Assembly (NCBI RefSeq): GCF_032854445.1
Contig: NC_088301.1
Span: forward strand, 49,595,116 to 49,659,115
Length of the DNA stretch: 64,000 nt
From: Liolophura sinensis
Taxonomy: Eukaryota; Mollusca; Polyplacophora; Chitonida; Chitonidae
Reading direction: 5' to 3'
The position numbers and the translations under genes are program-made. The notes beneath the pieces were generated by a model, which had not been told where the DNA came from, did not search any database, and saw only the letters and a program-made list of their open reading frames with translations. Positions 21,216 through 33,619 of the stretch are shown piece after piece (the stretch's first letter is position 1; each line of letters starts with the position of its first letter).

Positions 21216-24200
21216 GGAACACACAACCGTATGACAAAGTTCCTTGTGGTGGCTGCAATTATAGCTCTACCGTATGCGCACTGGTTTGGCACACTTTAAC
21301 ATAGTGCATAATCATTTCAAAATTCAAAATCGGATGTCCACGCTAATCAAAGTTTGGACTGTGCCACAGCATGGTAATAATTAACGCTGCTTGAACAGGA
21401 GATCGTAGTGGGAAAGGGGTTTTCCAAACTTATGACAGCTGAACCACCTTTGAATAGAATTACACTCACGTCAGCCGTACTGAGTTTTGGAATCTAAGCT
21501 TATATTGGGTTCTCTATTGCTTGAACCTGGACCTTTTTGCAGCATTAACTTCAGACATTGCATACTTACACAACAAAAAGATTTACATAGGACTCCTCCT
21601 GGCGTTAGCATTATGCATAAAAGATTGCATAGCGCTTGGTGGCCGAAAGAAGTTGTTTTTTGTTCGCAGCAATTCTGTTGAAGTTTACAGAACACGTGTT
21701 CTCAAGGTTGACCTTTATATGAATTACAAAACAATTAGAAAACCTATATCCTACCCAAGTACGATTCTGATTATCTCTTATTCAAAGGAGCAGTCTTGAA
21801 GTGCTTTTGCAGGGGACCACGTTATGGTCTAGCTGTTCTTCCCACGGCCTGGGTTTTTACCGGGAGTCAAGAATCCGTATATAGAAAGGCAGATGAAGGG
21901 CGAATGTTTTCTGTTTCCTGTTACGCATATGTTTATCACACAGGTGGTGAATACCTGGCCCGTAGTATCAGATAGAAAAGGCTGAAATGCCCCGAAGAAC
22001 TTCGTCATCTTTTACAGTATGTCAGTCAACAAAGGACGCATACATCCTGTATATTATTTGGAAAGTTCCGTAATATCAAAACTGTGTAAAAACAAATTAA
22101 TCTGCATTTATGATAAGTGCACACATTTGTAACCAATTTGTCACCTAGTCATGCAGCGTACAGGTACACGCGGAGCCGGTTAACAGATTTTCGTGAGTAT
22201 CCCACACGACGCGAGGGGAAGCAACGAGCCCCGTGATAAAACTGCGTTGAAAACGAGTGATGAGACCCCTTTACGCCTGGAGGCTTGTAAAAGGACATAT
22301 GCCACCCATAAGTATATTTTCATGTGTGTGAAATGCTTTTTGTGTCTCCTTACTCATCACTTTTCTCACACATATACATGTGTTGACATAATTTCGTTTA
22401 TAACAACCTTGTGTTGGGCGAAAGGCATTATTATTACTACGTGTAATAATGATATACAATCCGTAGCTTGTATATCAAACAGTTATGGAAGCCCAACCCA
22501 AACATATGTACCTATCACCTATGTACCGTTTCATAAATCTACATGATGCTATAAATGTGTGCTGAATTTCGAATGGAATTTTTTTTTGTTTTACTACCAT
22601 TATTCGGGTGCACATGCCCTGAACTTTCGTCCAGAAATCTTCGATATGATCTTTTTGTAATTCTGTTAAATTATGCAAGGTTAAGTGCAGACGATCAGTT
22701 GGAAATAATCTTTATCTGTTTAATCAGATCTCATATGTCATAATAAATATTCCTGTGACATGAAAGTTGCAAGTAAGCGTGCATTCTTAAAGGGACAAGA
22801 GGCTTTGTAGATATCATGGTTCAGTAGACAAAACACTGTATCTTTTCATGTGCTAATCACTGAGTCGAATTAAAGCAGACCATCCCGTCTCACGATAATC
22901 GCATGTATTGCTTTAAGGTGTATTTAATATGTGATAGGTAAAACTTCTCAAACGTGTCCGATGACATTGATTTATGCTTGTTTATAACATCTCCACATGC
23001 ATGGATAAACATTGTGTCTTGAGCATACACAAAAAGGCTTATTCTTACTTATGCAAGGTCTGAGATCTGACTCGTTTACCATAGCATGTATGCTCACTCT
23101 CACGAGGAGTTTAAAACTTAAAGATTTAATATAAAAGCCAATTAAACGTTTTAAGCCTATGTTGATACCCATATCAAAATCAGCTAATACATATATCAGC
23201 TTCTACATAAATAAGAGACAAAATGACCAAAAACGATAGAGAAAAGAAAAGAAAAGATTTTGAGACTTATGCAAATGCTTTCAACGAAAACTGATCTATC
23301 CGGCTTCAAGAAGTTTCAGACCCTTTACTCTCTGGTAGGTGTGCTCTGGGTTTCCTATTTCTCATCCACGTTTGGTCACACGTATTGCAAGGATTTACGG
23401 CCACCTCTTGTGCCCACAATACCCCTTGGATGCATGTGTGCCTTGTGCTGTTGGCGACCGGTTGTCCACTCCGCTCCCGCCCATTCCTTTGGCGGACGGA
23501 TGTCTAACCCGTTGGGGTTCTCGCAGGTATATTTAAGGACAAACACCTGACTGTCTTGATTGCTCCTGTCTCGATAAGGTACTCGGGACGATGACTAACA
23601 ACTACAATCCAACGAATACCCAACGACTGGTCTAACAGTGATAAACAGAACAACTAAAATCTCTGCTTGTCTTCTGGACATGTTGCTGTTTGCCAACAAA
23701 CACATGTGTTGCAGGCAGCCTGAGTCGGTCTGGGGGGAATTACCCTTTGACAACCAGATCGCGTATTTGCCCTCTACCGTGGATGCCGGAGATGCACATA
23801 GCACCGATTGTAGGGAAAATATTGGCAGTGGATAAGGGATGTTTGTGCAGCAACCTGCGATCTCGTTGTTTATGATATTGGTAATGCTAATTTGCGTTTG
23901 CCATGTTAACATGCAGCCAAATGTACGTCAGAGAAAGTGTTAAGCCTCATCCGATGAATTATGTATAACCGGTGAAATAGAGATACCTTTATTCTGTCAG
24001 AGTTATTTCTCACCTGTCACATTTTCCATCAGCTTTATTTCGAGTCAAAATAGATTTACCTTTGTTGATAAACGCACATGCCGACATGCATGCACCGTGG
24101 TATCGAGTCTCATCTGTCAAACTTAACTTGACCTCTAAAGTGGGTCACCGGCTGCTCAGAATTAGGTCACTATGCTACTGCCATATAACATATAACCACT

Positions 24201-25409
24201 GAGTGTGGGACAATAAGTTAACCACGACGAACAAATTATAAAGTATGAGAAAGAAGCAACATAAGGAGAGACACAGGGACCAAAGCTGTGGAAAAGGTGT
24301 TACATTATGGGAAATACGAAATTGTCTGCCTTTATAGTGAGAAGCCTGAGTGAAATGCTTTGTTTGCTGAAATGTTAGTAACAAACCGTCAAAATCTGTG
24401 ACCCATCGCCTGAAAATGTTCATATTTGTGAATTTCCTTCCGTTCCACACTCCTCGACTGAAAACATTTGGTGAGAATGTTGCTTATTTCCCACAGTAAT
24501 CCATTCCGCGAAAACAACCCTGTTAGTGTCGTAACGAGATGCAAACTGTGTGTTAGTAGCTTGCTTTTGAATGATAATAAATAGTAGTAAGACATCGGAG
24601 AAACGTAAACTTGCATCCTCCTTGTTTTTCTTTCGTGATCAGGTATTTTGTCATCGTACGTCCATATATACATAATTGTTTTGTTTTCGTACATTTGGTA
24701 TATAGCTCACCACGAAAACAAATATGAACAACTTCAGCACTCATCTAGGCTGGGATCAGTATACATAAGCATTAACAGCGTGTACAGTCATATATGAACA
24801 AATACGTACGACGAATTCCTAATACGCTGTCATATTAAAATAACAACAATAAAAAACATTAAAATTTCTGTAAACCAGACACCATTTGACACCATTTGCA
24901 CATGCCAATATATGCATCTGAACTACATGAAAGTCCCTATCTGTGAGACCACATACTTGTAAAGTGCACATACAGGGTGTTGCACGGAAGCATCGCTTTT
25001 CTCAAAAAGCAAATTTTTGTTCTTCCGCGACATGTGAGGAAGATGTAGAAAGCCTTAAACTCTACACTGCAACTGGCTTTCAGGCTATACTTTCATGTAT
25101 GTGTAAAATGTTTGCTTAAATGGTATACCAGGAAATATTCTATTTCAAAAATGGGAAATTAAATTAGGATTTTAGCATTCTAGACAAACCATATGGCATT
25201 CGTTGCATACCATCTCTATGTAGACGTACGTGTTCTTCTTTGCGTGCTCGTATATATTAGCATACAACATAATGCTGTTTTCGTGATTCAAGGATTATAT
25301 GTGTAACATCATCTCAAGTCGTTTTCTATTATTTTGCAATCATACATTTTGCAAATGAAGTTATTGCTAGACAACGATTTAAGGTTTGTAATGTTAGAAG
25401 GACACATGA
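21216..25409. other. Intergenic, no gene recognised; GC-richer patch 23340-23840
   Basis: Several open frames of 60-117 codons occur, none resembling a known family. The patch at 23340-23840 is richer in GC and CpG than its surroundings and carries a TATA-like 'ggtatatttaagga' near 23526. This could be a promoter or a mobile-element remnant, but I cannot assign it. Confidence 0.4.
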
Positions 25410-25429
25410 TTAGTGTTTCCTTCCGGCAG

Positions 25430-25592
25430 GATGGTTGCCACCCGAATTACAGATTAAGTCGGCTGTGTTCGGGTATCTCCACCAGTTAATCTGAACACTG
25501 TCATATCAATGATATACTGCGTTAAAGTTCAATCAAATAAATAAATAATAAATAAATATATAAATAAATAAATTATATAGATAAATAAATAC
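25430..25592 (+). repeat. SINE 3' part with AAAT-rich tail
   Basis: 'catatcaatgatatactgcg', 'ttaaagttcaatcaaataaa' and (aaat)n repeats match the usual SINE end ('gcgttaaacaccaatcaaat', then aaataaa). The upstream body is too decayed to bound precisely. Confidence 0.6.
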
Positions 25593-26269
25593 GTAGTTGA
25601 CATGTGTATAGTATTCCCTGTTTTAGGTGGAATACCTCCCGACCCCACACTAATCTTACATTTGCAATCCTTGCCCTCGAATTCCTCCATGGGGTATGTG
25701 AGAGAGGTCCGAACAGCGAGTAATAATTTTGTGCCCATGTATTCTTTGCGCGTGGATTTCCACCATTGTTTCATCTGCCACCTGTCTGGGTCATTTCACC
25801 CTTTTTGAGAACCCGGTAGTGATAATAGCCTGTGTCATCTACACAGGTGGCCACGCAAAACATGGCCTACAATCTCTGGTTCTGAAGCTGTGAACAACGC
25901 TGACAGTAACATTGTTATCAAATCACTCTCTTATTATTTAAACATGATATCCCAAAACACGAGAGTGACCTCCACGTGAACATCCCATCAGCCAACCTTG
26001 GACATTTACACCATTGTATATAACCGTTCAAAATGTTTAACTACAACTCTATGGAATCCCACGTGACTATTTTATACTGGAGTTGAATTTCTGACAAATA
26101 ATTATATTGGCCCCTGTATTACCTAAGGTTACAATGAAGATGTTTCATCAGAATCATACAGACTAATATCAGGGTCGAGTGTAATATATATACTAGTTAA
26201 TTCAGATTTCAAAGCTGATGTGATTAATGATGGATACAGAATTATAACCATATGTAGGTTAATGTAGAG

Positions 26270-26352
26270 TGCCCAGACAATCGAGTCTCGTCCACTGTAA
26301 ACATCGTCCGCCAATGTGACTGCGGGATCAAATCCGACTGTTGCCATTTTAT
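26270..26352 (-). repeat. SINE-like fragment, inverted copy of the 1470-1530 element
   Basis: Read in reverse it gives 'gtcggatttgatcccgca' and 'gtcacattggcggacg', close to the B-box-like core at 1494-1520. Confidence 0.5.
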
Positions 26353-26506
26353 AATCAGACGCAGAGGTCTATGTGCCCCATATATCCAGAAGTACCATGA
26401 CATTATTCTTGATCTATTTTACATTAAACACGTTTGTGACTATCTACGTATAAGCAAACACCTCGGAGGACGAGTACATTCGTTTGGGCTATTTTAGCTT
26501 AAAATT

Positions 26507-26565
26507 GCCAATATTTACTGTAACGTTTCTGTTTTTTTTTTAAATAAAACATCAGCTTCCGTGGT
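26507..26565 (+). repeat. Duplicated about 59-bp segment, copy 1
   Basis: 'caatatttactgtaacg' followed by a T-rich run and ACATCAGCTTCCGTGGT. The same arrangement recurs at 27523-27582. The two copies bracket the degenerate array at 26851-27195. Confidence 0.7.
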
Positions 26566-26850
26566 CTGTTAAGTGAGTATGTTATTAAGAATTACGCGCA
26601 TCAGCCCAGTACATGTATATATGTATACCAACAGCTGCAAACATGCCGAGAGTCTACTTCACAACTACATATACCTTCGTGGGATAAATGTACGTGTATA
26701 CACAGAAGACCCACCGCAATACCTACATAACAAGGTAGGTTTATTCCAAATAAATGTATGAACAATCGTCTGCTTTTATTTAACTGTAACTTATAATCTA
26801 CGCATTCAAAGGAGCAACTCTATGATGTTTTTGTTTCCTAATTTATTTAA

Positions 26851-27195
26851 ATCCTGATTTCACAATTCTGTATGAAATGCGAGCTGGCTTCTTAAATCTA
26901 TAAGGTTCTTGTTGCACAAATCCATTAGGTGCGGGCTTTATGACATTTTATGGGGTCCTATTTTGGTAATTACATAGGCTCCTGGTTTCACAAATCCACG
27001 AGGCACTTGATTCGCAATTCTGTGAGGTTATGGTTGCACAAATCAGTGGAATCTGGTCTTAATGATATTCTATGAGGTCCTAGTTTTGAAGCTGCATGGA
27101 AGCATTGTTGCATAAACCCATGAGGTACTGGCTTTGCAACTCTGATGCCCTGGCTTTATATGCTATGTTGTAAGATCCTGGTTCCATAAATCCAA
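26851..27195. repeat. Degenerate about 30-bp tandem array
   Basis: Imperfect units of the type 'cctggtttcacaaatccatg' plus 'aggt' alternate across about 345 bp, for example 'ctcctggtttcacaaatcc', 'gttgcacaaatccattagg' and 'gatcctggttccataaatcc'. Roughly 11 units, strongly diverged. Confidence 0.65.
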
Positions 27196-27231
27196 AAACG
27201 GAAGTGTGTGTGTATGGTGAGGGGAAGAGGT

Positions 27232-27249
27232 GGGGGGGGGGGGGGGGGG
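27232..27249. repeat. Homopolymer (G)18
   Basis: An uninterrupted run of 18 G, which is error-prone in sequencing. Confidence 0.9.
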
Positions 27250-27522
27250 AGGGATGCACGTATCATAGTGAAAACAAATACTACGAAGGGGTTCGTGCAA
27301 GCGCCTTGGCTTCACATCATTGACAAAGGTGCTAGGTCTGTCCTGTTAAGTCATTTTTCGCACTTCATAAACATGTTTTATTCCACTTTATTATATAACG
27401 TAACATAAATTGCTGGCATTCCCTAAAAGAACTATACATGTAGATGTTTCTGTATGGGGTTCATTTTTTTCATGCAAATACCATCCGTGACTATACATGA
27501 ACACGTGTCACTTTTATCAGAT

Positions 27523-27582
27523 GTCAATATTTATTATAACGCTTATGTTTTTATTTTCATCGAAAACATCAGCTTCCGTGGT
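27523..27582 (+). repeat. Duplicated about 59-bp segment, copy 2
   Basis: 'caatatttattataacgc', a T-rich run, then ACATCAGCTTCCGTGGT; the partner of 26507-26565, about 1.0 kb away in direct orientation. Confidence 0.7.
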
Positions 27583-28384
27583 GCGTGTATCCTTCTAATG
27601 CATGTAAACGAATACATATAGCGCTAGATCCGCCTATAAGTAGGACGGTGCTCACATGTAAATCTGTTTATACCAGCTCCACATTACATCCCTTTCAGTG
27701 CTGCGGGACAGAGCCTATAACCAGGATTGCATGTATATATACATATTCACTGGAGAAACAAGATACGTCGCCGTTAATCCCTAAAAGGGATTTCCTTATT
27801 CTAAGGATTTTGCAGCCTAGCTGTTGCCTTTGTAGAAATAACCTATTCAAATATATAACGTAAATATATAACCTTTTTATATCATGGATTAATGTCTGTC
27901 TAATAAATGTAATTAGCCATTGTTGTGCCAGTCTCTAATGACCCCTGTGCATTGCCAATTGTTTGTACCTATTTGCAGAGAAATTCAGTTGATACATTAA
28001 ATATGAAATATCTGACTTTTTGGCCTCTGGTTTTAGGAACTGTGCACGGAGAGCTTGTCGGAGGAGTGAGGGGGCAGGATATGGCGGTTTTTACACACAC
28101 GCTGCAAATATGGTTCGAATAAACAGCGCTAAGCGCCTTAGCCGGCGAGGTGAGATTCTGCTACACCAGTCAGGTAACCCTGATAATTGGAATCATATGC
28201 CAGAGGAAGCCCTTGTGGGTCTAATCAATGGCTGACCCAACAGACTGAGTGTGAGCAGCTTTATTCTGGGCTTACCGTATTTCCTGCCCCATTGACATGC
28301 TTCCAACTTAAATGACTTAATTTAATTTGAAAGTTACAAAAGCTATTTAAAACGGGAAGTCATCGTGCATTTCTGGGCGCTTTG
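27583..28384. other. Intergenic; weak exon-like frame 28020-28235
   Basis: After 'ggcctctggttttag' at about 28037 an open + frame runs to TGA near 28235 (end: PEEALVGLING). The upstream splice-acceptor look and moderate GC make it a possible small exon, but there is no family match or partner exon. Nothing else is seen here. Confidence 0.2.
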
Positions 28385-28540
28385 ATGTTTGACCCACGAC
28401 CGTCTTCAGACAGAGCAGCACCCGCTACGATCGGCCTCGGGCCATTCCTTCGCCACCTCGACCAGGTGGGCGCAATACCATATCACGGGTTACTGCTGCG
28501 ACGAGAGCGACCTGCTTGCGGTTGCTTGCCCGCCCGGTAA
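28385..28540 (+). other. CpG-rich segment with a 51-codon open frame
   Basis: One of the most GC- and CpG-rich stretches of the window. An ATG at 28385 opens a frame (MFDPRPSSDRAAPATIGLGP at its start, Arg/Leu-rich later) ending at TAA 28538. No family is recognised, and the opposite strand is also partly open, as expected for GC-rich DNA. It could be an unmethylated CpG island, an inserted fragment or an unrecognised exon. Confidence 0.25.
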
Positions 28541-29210
28541 TACTGGAAGACGCGATCGTTGAGAGAAGTGGTGGGTACATGAGGGAGCCTCAGTATATAT
28601 TACGTAGTTCGCCCTGACACAAAATTACAAACATAGCCAAGCAGGCTAATGACACCATTTACATTCTGATTAACTTGAGAATGATCAAAGACTTGGGACA
28701 TTAGGAAATATACAATTAGCATCCAGTTGACTGCAATCGTGCCACTCCTTTCTTTTGCAATATATATGCCATTATACGACACAACTCTTCAGTACAGGGC
28801 GGTAAGTTTTCACTGTAACATAGGCCCCTTTCACAGCCAGTAAATCTGGAAAAGTTTATGAATATGTTAAATTGTGAGGTATCTATTATTTGAGCAAGAA
28901 TGTATCCGGCGGATATCATCGAAATTAAACCAACAGAATATATACATATAAATGAATTTGTATACTTTTCTTGAAATGGTCGTTATATGAAACCTTTGTA
29001 TTTATCCAGAAGTTAATGTGTCCTAGACCTACATGTATTAACAATTATGAATGCATGTGGAATGCTTTATTCTGCTCGAGACACATCGATAAAACCCACA
29101 AACTTATATGCATAAAACAGCGTTTAATTTGTACGTAATTATTTTAATTATTTTAATACATGATTATTGTGCATACGGTATACTCGCTCTTTTTGTATAA
29201 CAAATACTTC

Positions 29211-29214
<4 letters not shown>

Positions 29215-29271
<57 letters not shown>
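29215..29271. repeat. Perfect (TA)n microsatellite
   Basis: About 28 uninterrupted TA units. Confidence 0.97.
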
Positions 29272-29274
<3 letters not shown>

Positions 29275-32200
29275 TTCCGATTCAAAGAAGGGTTAGTTTC
29301 TCTGAATGATAACCAATTTACAACACACAACGTTCTATGAGAACCAGAATTTACGTAATGCCTGCAAAAGTGCCTCATCGAGTGACAGGTCATCATCCCG
29401 AGATTAAATTACTTGGTGTTTGAATCAGAACTTTTGTCAAGGGAATTTTTGAAAATCCCTTATACTACCATGCACTGTTTTCGAGGTCATGTTGGCATCG
29501 CTCATATTAATGTCTAACCCCTTAACGATATAACTTCAGTGTCTTCTAACTCACGTAAACCCTAACTGAGGTAAACTGACAGGAGGCCGTTTATCACGGG
29601 ATAAGTGTGAGCATTTGCCAGCTATCGCACCATCGTCACGGCTCTAGCTTTTCTCTTTTTGCTGTACGTCTTAGTTATATTCTCTACCAATACAGCATAC
29701 ATACTGAGCTCTCTCCGCGGATAAAAATGTATAACATGGCGATCACAGCCATTTTGTTATGACATTTTTGGTAAGTATGGATGAATTTCGATCTGTAATT
29801 TTTGCGAGGCCATGGGGTGCGCAATGTTAGAGAATCCATAGACACCATGTCGCGTCACTCGCACCGAACGGTCATTTGGTTGAAGGGAAAAATAAGGTTC
29901 GGGTAAGCGGAAACAGCGCCGGTTCTTGGATCATAGAAATAACTCAGGGCCGGGTCGGTTAAACTTGATAACATTTTAGCGTCTTCAGTTTCCTCAATGC
30001 GCATGATTTTGATTACTTGGAACTGCGATGTGTCTGTTAAGCAACATCACATAATATAAGGAGGTATGCTTTTATAAGGAGTGATATACTTTATCACTTT
30101 ATCATAAACCATTCGTTATCACCATGATTCACTAAAAGTTGTTGAAAAGGCCCGTTTTCCCAGTATAATGTATCGTTAATACCATCGACTTATAATGGTC
30201 TTTTTTTTATCCCTTGAGGAAATATTGAAGGAAAAAATCTAGGCTTCGTTTCCTTGTTTCCATTAAGCTCTTTCTTAAGTCGCAGTAGTTTAAATATAGC
30301 ATTTGGTTCTCTTTTCATATAAATACTGGTTCCATTATTGACCATCAGGTGTATAATTCTACGTTAATGCTGCCTTTTGTGGCTCAAATTGAGATCCTAA
30401 TTCGTGAAAATTCGTCTTGTTCCGGTATAGTGAAATATGGCGTGCTTTTTTGTGGAACCTTAAGTGGCTACACGCAGTAGTGGGCTCTGAAGTATAGGTG
30501 TTTTCAAAATGCTTCCAGAAGAGGACGTTTTCTCAGAGTTTTAAGCATGTTTTGTTAATTCTCGCCCACTTAAGGGTAAGTAATAGGTTGCACATTCGAA
30601 AGTGCGACGATGTGATTAAGAGTCTCTTATACCCAAGGGATCACATGAAGGCCGCCTGACCCGAAACCAATGACACGGCGCAAGGGTCAAGACATTAGTA
30701 AATGTTTTGTTAACTTACGTATCTTTTCTCGGCTACTTTCACTATAGCAGGCTGAAAAAAACATAACAAGGTTTTGTCAGCTATACAACGCTTCAAAAAG
30801 ACCTTAATGCAGCCGAGTTGTCACACAGTGGTTTTTTAGTGTACACCGTTTTTAAAACGTCGAAGAATGGGTTAGGTACTCTGCTTTTTTAGCGGCCCCA
30901 TACTCGATGTCAGACGGCGGAACGTTGCATGACTAGCCGACACTAACGACGGGTAATTAACTGGTACTTCTGCGCAGAACAACTCACAAAAGTCTGAATG
31001 GGCTCTCACAGACGAGTCACTTTGAGGTCTTGTCAGGCGAGCTGTCCCACAAAGCTGTTGAGTCAAGGCACACAGTAAAGGGCGGTATACAAATCGAACA
31101 GGTATTAATGCTCGAATTCTTTACATACCAATTTAGGCATTTATTTATTTATTTTACTGTTACATTTAAAGTCCCCCCCCCCCCCACCTTTTCACCACCC
31201 TTAATACAAGCACCTCCATTTGACTGATATATGACAGCACCTGAGTAAAATTACATGTCTCCACCGAGTGGAGCAAATGCTTCGAAATGCTGTGAGCTCG
31301 TGTTATGTCTATAGGCTCATTAATGCATTTAGACTGTAATTAGTGGTGGAATTGTTAAGCTATATACACCTGGGTCGTCTTGTGGTGTCACATTTGAATC
31401 CGTCGATGCCCCGAAGGAGTGTTTAATTCAGGTAGCTTCATCACCCGATCAATGCAAGGGATGCTCACGAAACACAATGTCAAGTAGTATCGTGTAATAT
31501 GTCTTACAAAGCGCGCACAAAAAAGACACTGCATGCCTCTAATATTGACGTCAGTTATTTGACCATGCAATAAATTAAGTAAAGAGAGAAGCATAAAATG
31601 AGCAATGGCTAAGTATGCGTTTACTAAAGAACAGGAAACAGAAATTATGCAGTCTGAATTGATGCCATATCTAATGGTATGATTGGAAGGTCATAAAGAC
31701 GTAGCATGGGAGACTGAAATAACCAAAGGGTGAATTGTGAAGTTTTAGGTATGTAAGTCGCACATAAATCAAATCATTGCCAAACAACACTTGGCCACAT
31801 TTATGTGTAAACAGTCAAGGGGATATCGCTTTTGTGTGCGCTTTAGGTTTAATATACTTCACATTAAAATTCTCCGAATTTCTACTCATGGAACTTGTAC
31901 ACATCCTGTTTATGTAGTAGAAAATATTGCCTGCTCCAAGTATAAATTCCATGGAAACTCACCTCTTCTTGGTGTTCACGTTAATATATGGTCGGTCACA
32001 ATTCTGTTCCTTTCGTATATATGTATGAAATGGGTCATGTTCCTCGAAACACTGCTGTAATGTTTAGTCCTTCGTGTTGTTTACATTTATACCTATTTCA
32101 GGTTTGATTTTAAAAGTTGATGTTTACAATTTTTTTTGTTATAATGAAAGGACCAAAACAGCCTTACGCATGTCGGTCGCTCTGTTTTTTGTCTCCTGTC

Positions 32201-32743
32201 GTGTTGTTCTCTCGTGTTCTGCAGCAAGTTTTTGCAAAATTCGTCAACAAGTAAATATAAAGACATACAAATTAACCACCAGAAATATGTGGAAAATTTC
32301 TCCAAGAAGACAAATAATAAAAAGAAATAAAAAAAACAACACAAATTTTGAAAAAACCTTTATCTTACCTGAAGCTTTTTGCAAATAGTCACAAATCTCG
32401 CAAGAAGAAGTGGGGAAAATCTTACGTGGACACTGCCGGTTATATAGCTACACCTATATAGATGCAAACAAAGGACAAAAACACTTAAAATGGCGACTGT
32501 GTCTTCAGCTGGGAGGAAATTAAATAGCTAAAGAGATTTTGAGAAGATAATTCATGCCCCAACCCCCGTTAACCAAATGCTATTCCGCCATAAGGATGAA
32601 GTATCTCTGACACACGTATAGAATTGTTACATTTTACTAATGAATATGTTTATTGTCTCCTTTGTCAGGTTGCCTTATAATTTGGGCAAAACAACGACAC
32701 GCCTGTAACTTGCCTGAATACTCCCTTTTGGGGGGCGGGAGGG
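29272..32743. other. Intergenic, no gene recognised
   Basis: AT-rich DNA with a (C)13 run at 31173-31185. The region around 30860-31080 is somewhat GC-richer but has no recognisable product. The open frames of 60-104 codons lack protein-family features. Confidence 0.5.
31173..31185. repeat. Homopolymer (C)13
   Basis: An uninterrupted run of 13 C. Confidence 0.9.
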
Positions 32744-33000
32744 GGGCGCCTCCGTGGCTCAGTTGATTAGCGCGCTAGCGCTGCGTAATAACCCAGGAGC
32801 CTCCCACCAATGCGGTTGCTGTGAGTTCAAGTCCAGCTTATGCTGGCTTCCTCTCCGGCCTACGTGGAATGGTCTGACAGCAACCTGCGAATGGTCGTGG
32901 GTTTCCCCCCGGGCTGTGCCAGGTTTCTTCCCACCATAATGCTGGCTGCCGTCGTATGTGAAATTTTTCTTGTGTACGGCATGAAACACCAATAAAATGA
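32744..33000 (+). repeat. Full-length tRNA-derived SINE, family A body with head type 1
   Basis: The head starts 'ggcgcctccgtggctcag' and 'ttgattagcgcgctagcg' (A box) and has the B-box-like GAGTTCAAGTCC at 32823-32834. Then follow 'atgctggcttcctctcc', 'cagcaacctgcgaatggtcg', 'tgggtttccccccgggctg', 'cataatgctggctgccgtcg' and the tail 'tgtacggcatgaaacacc' plus 'aataaaat'. This is the best preserved copy of the head type shared with 35018-35163 and 4690-4870. Confidence 0.9.
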
Positions 33001-33337
33001 TCGTTGTCAGGCGACCTTCTAAAAGTAACAGAAAGCTAAAATATGAAATAAGGTTCATCGTACAGACAAATTGAAAACTAGAATGTTCAGCATCTCTAAA
33101 ATGACGTAATATTTCTCACTTCGGACTATGGTGGGAACCTTATCAACAATATTTTGTTAATAAATTGTATTTGAGATATGGTATAGATATACATCATCTT
33201 TGCATGGAAATCCTAGCAACATCAGAGAAAAGATACTTTTGTTCAACCGCCAATGTGTGGCGTCCAATGAAATCTACAGATAACTGCTTGCTTGGGCACA
33301 GGGCAAAACATACATTTAACAGCAGTTTTATCCATCG

Positions 33338-33619
33338 CTATCATAAGGCTGAAGAGCGCACTATCATAAAGGTGAAGAGCGTAGGCCTACTATCATAAGG
33401 GTAAAGTGCGCACCATCATAAGGCAGAAGAGCGCGCTAAGATAGGGCTGAAGAGCGCACTATCATAAGGCTGAAGAGCCCACTGACATAAAGGTGAAGAG
33501 AGCACTATCATAAGGCTGTAGTGCGCACTGTCATAAAGGTGAAGAGTGTACTATCATAATGGTGAAGTGCGCACCATCAAAAGGCTGAAAAACACATTGC
33601 CATAGAGTTAAACGGAACA
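33338..33619. repeat. 23-bp minisatellite, about 12 copies
   Basis: Consensus about CTATCATAAGGCTGAAGAGCG plus CA. Unit starts at 33338, 33361, 33390, 33413, 33436, 33459, 33482, 33505, 33528, 33551, 33574 and about 33597. The spacing is 23 bp throughout except for one 29-bp unit with a 6-bp insertion. Confidence 0.93.

Noticed and set aside
21521..21799. 92-codon + frame with a hydrophobic N-terminal half, like a small membrane protein
   Set aside because: No homologue, no promoter or splice context, and overlapped by equally long frames on both strands. Consistent with chance.
32744..32835. Possible functional tRNA gene
   Set aside because: A and B boxes are present, but the segment continues directly into the shared SINE body and no clean cloverleaf with an acceptor stem is apparent. 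It is the SINE head.
32754..32939. 61-codon + frame (and a 99-codon minus frame) that look protein-like
   Set aside because: They lie wholly within the tRNA-derived SINE at 32744-33000. Similar frames recur in the other copies at 34874-35106 and 19573-19779.
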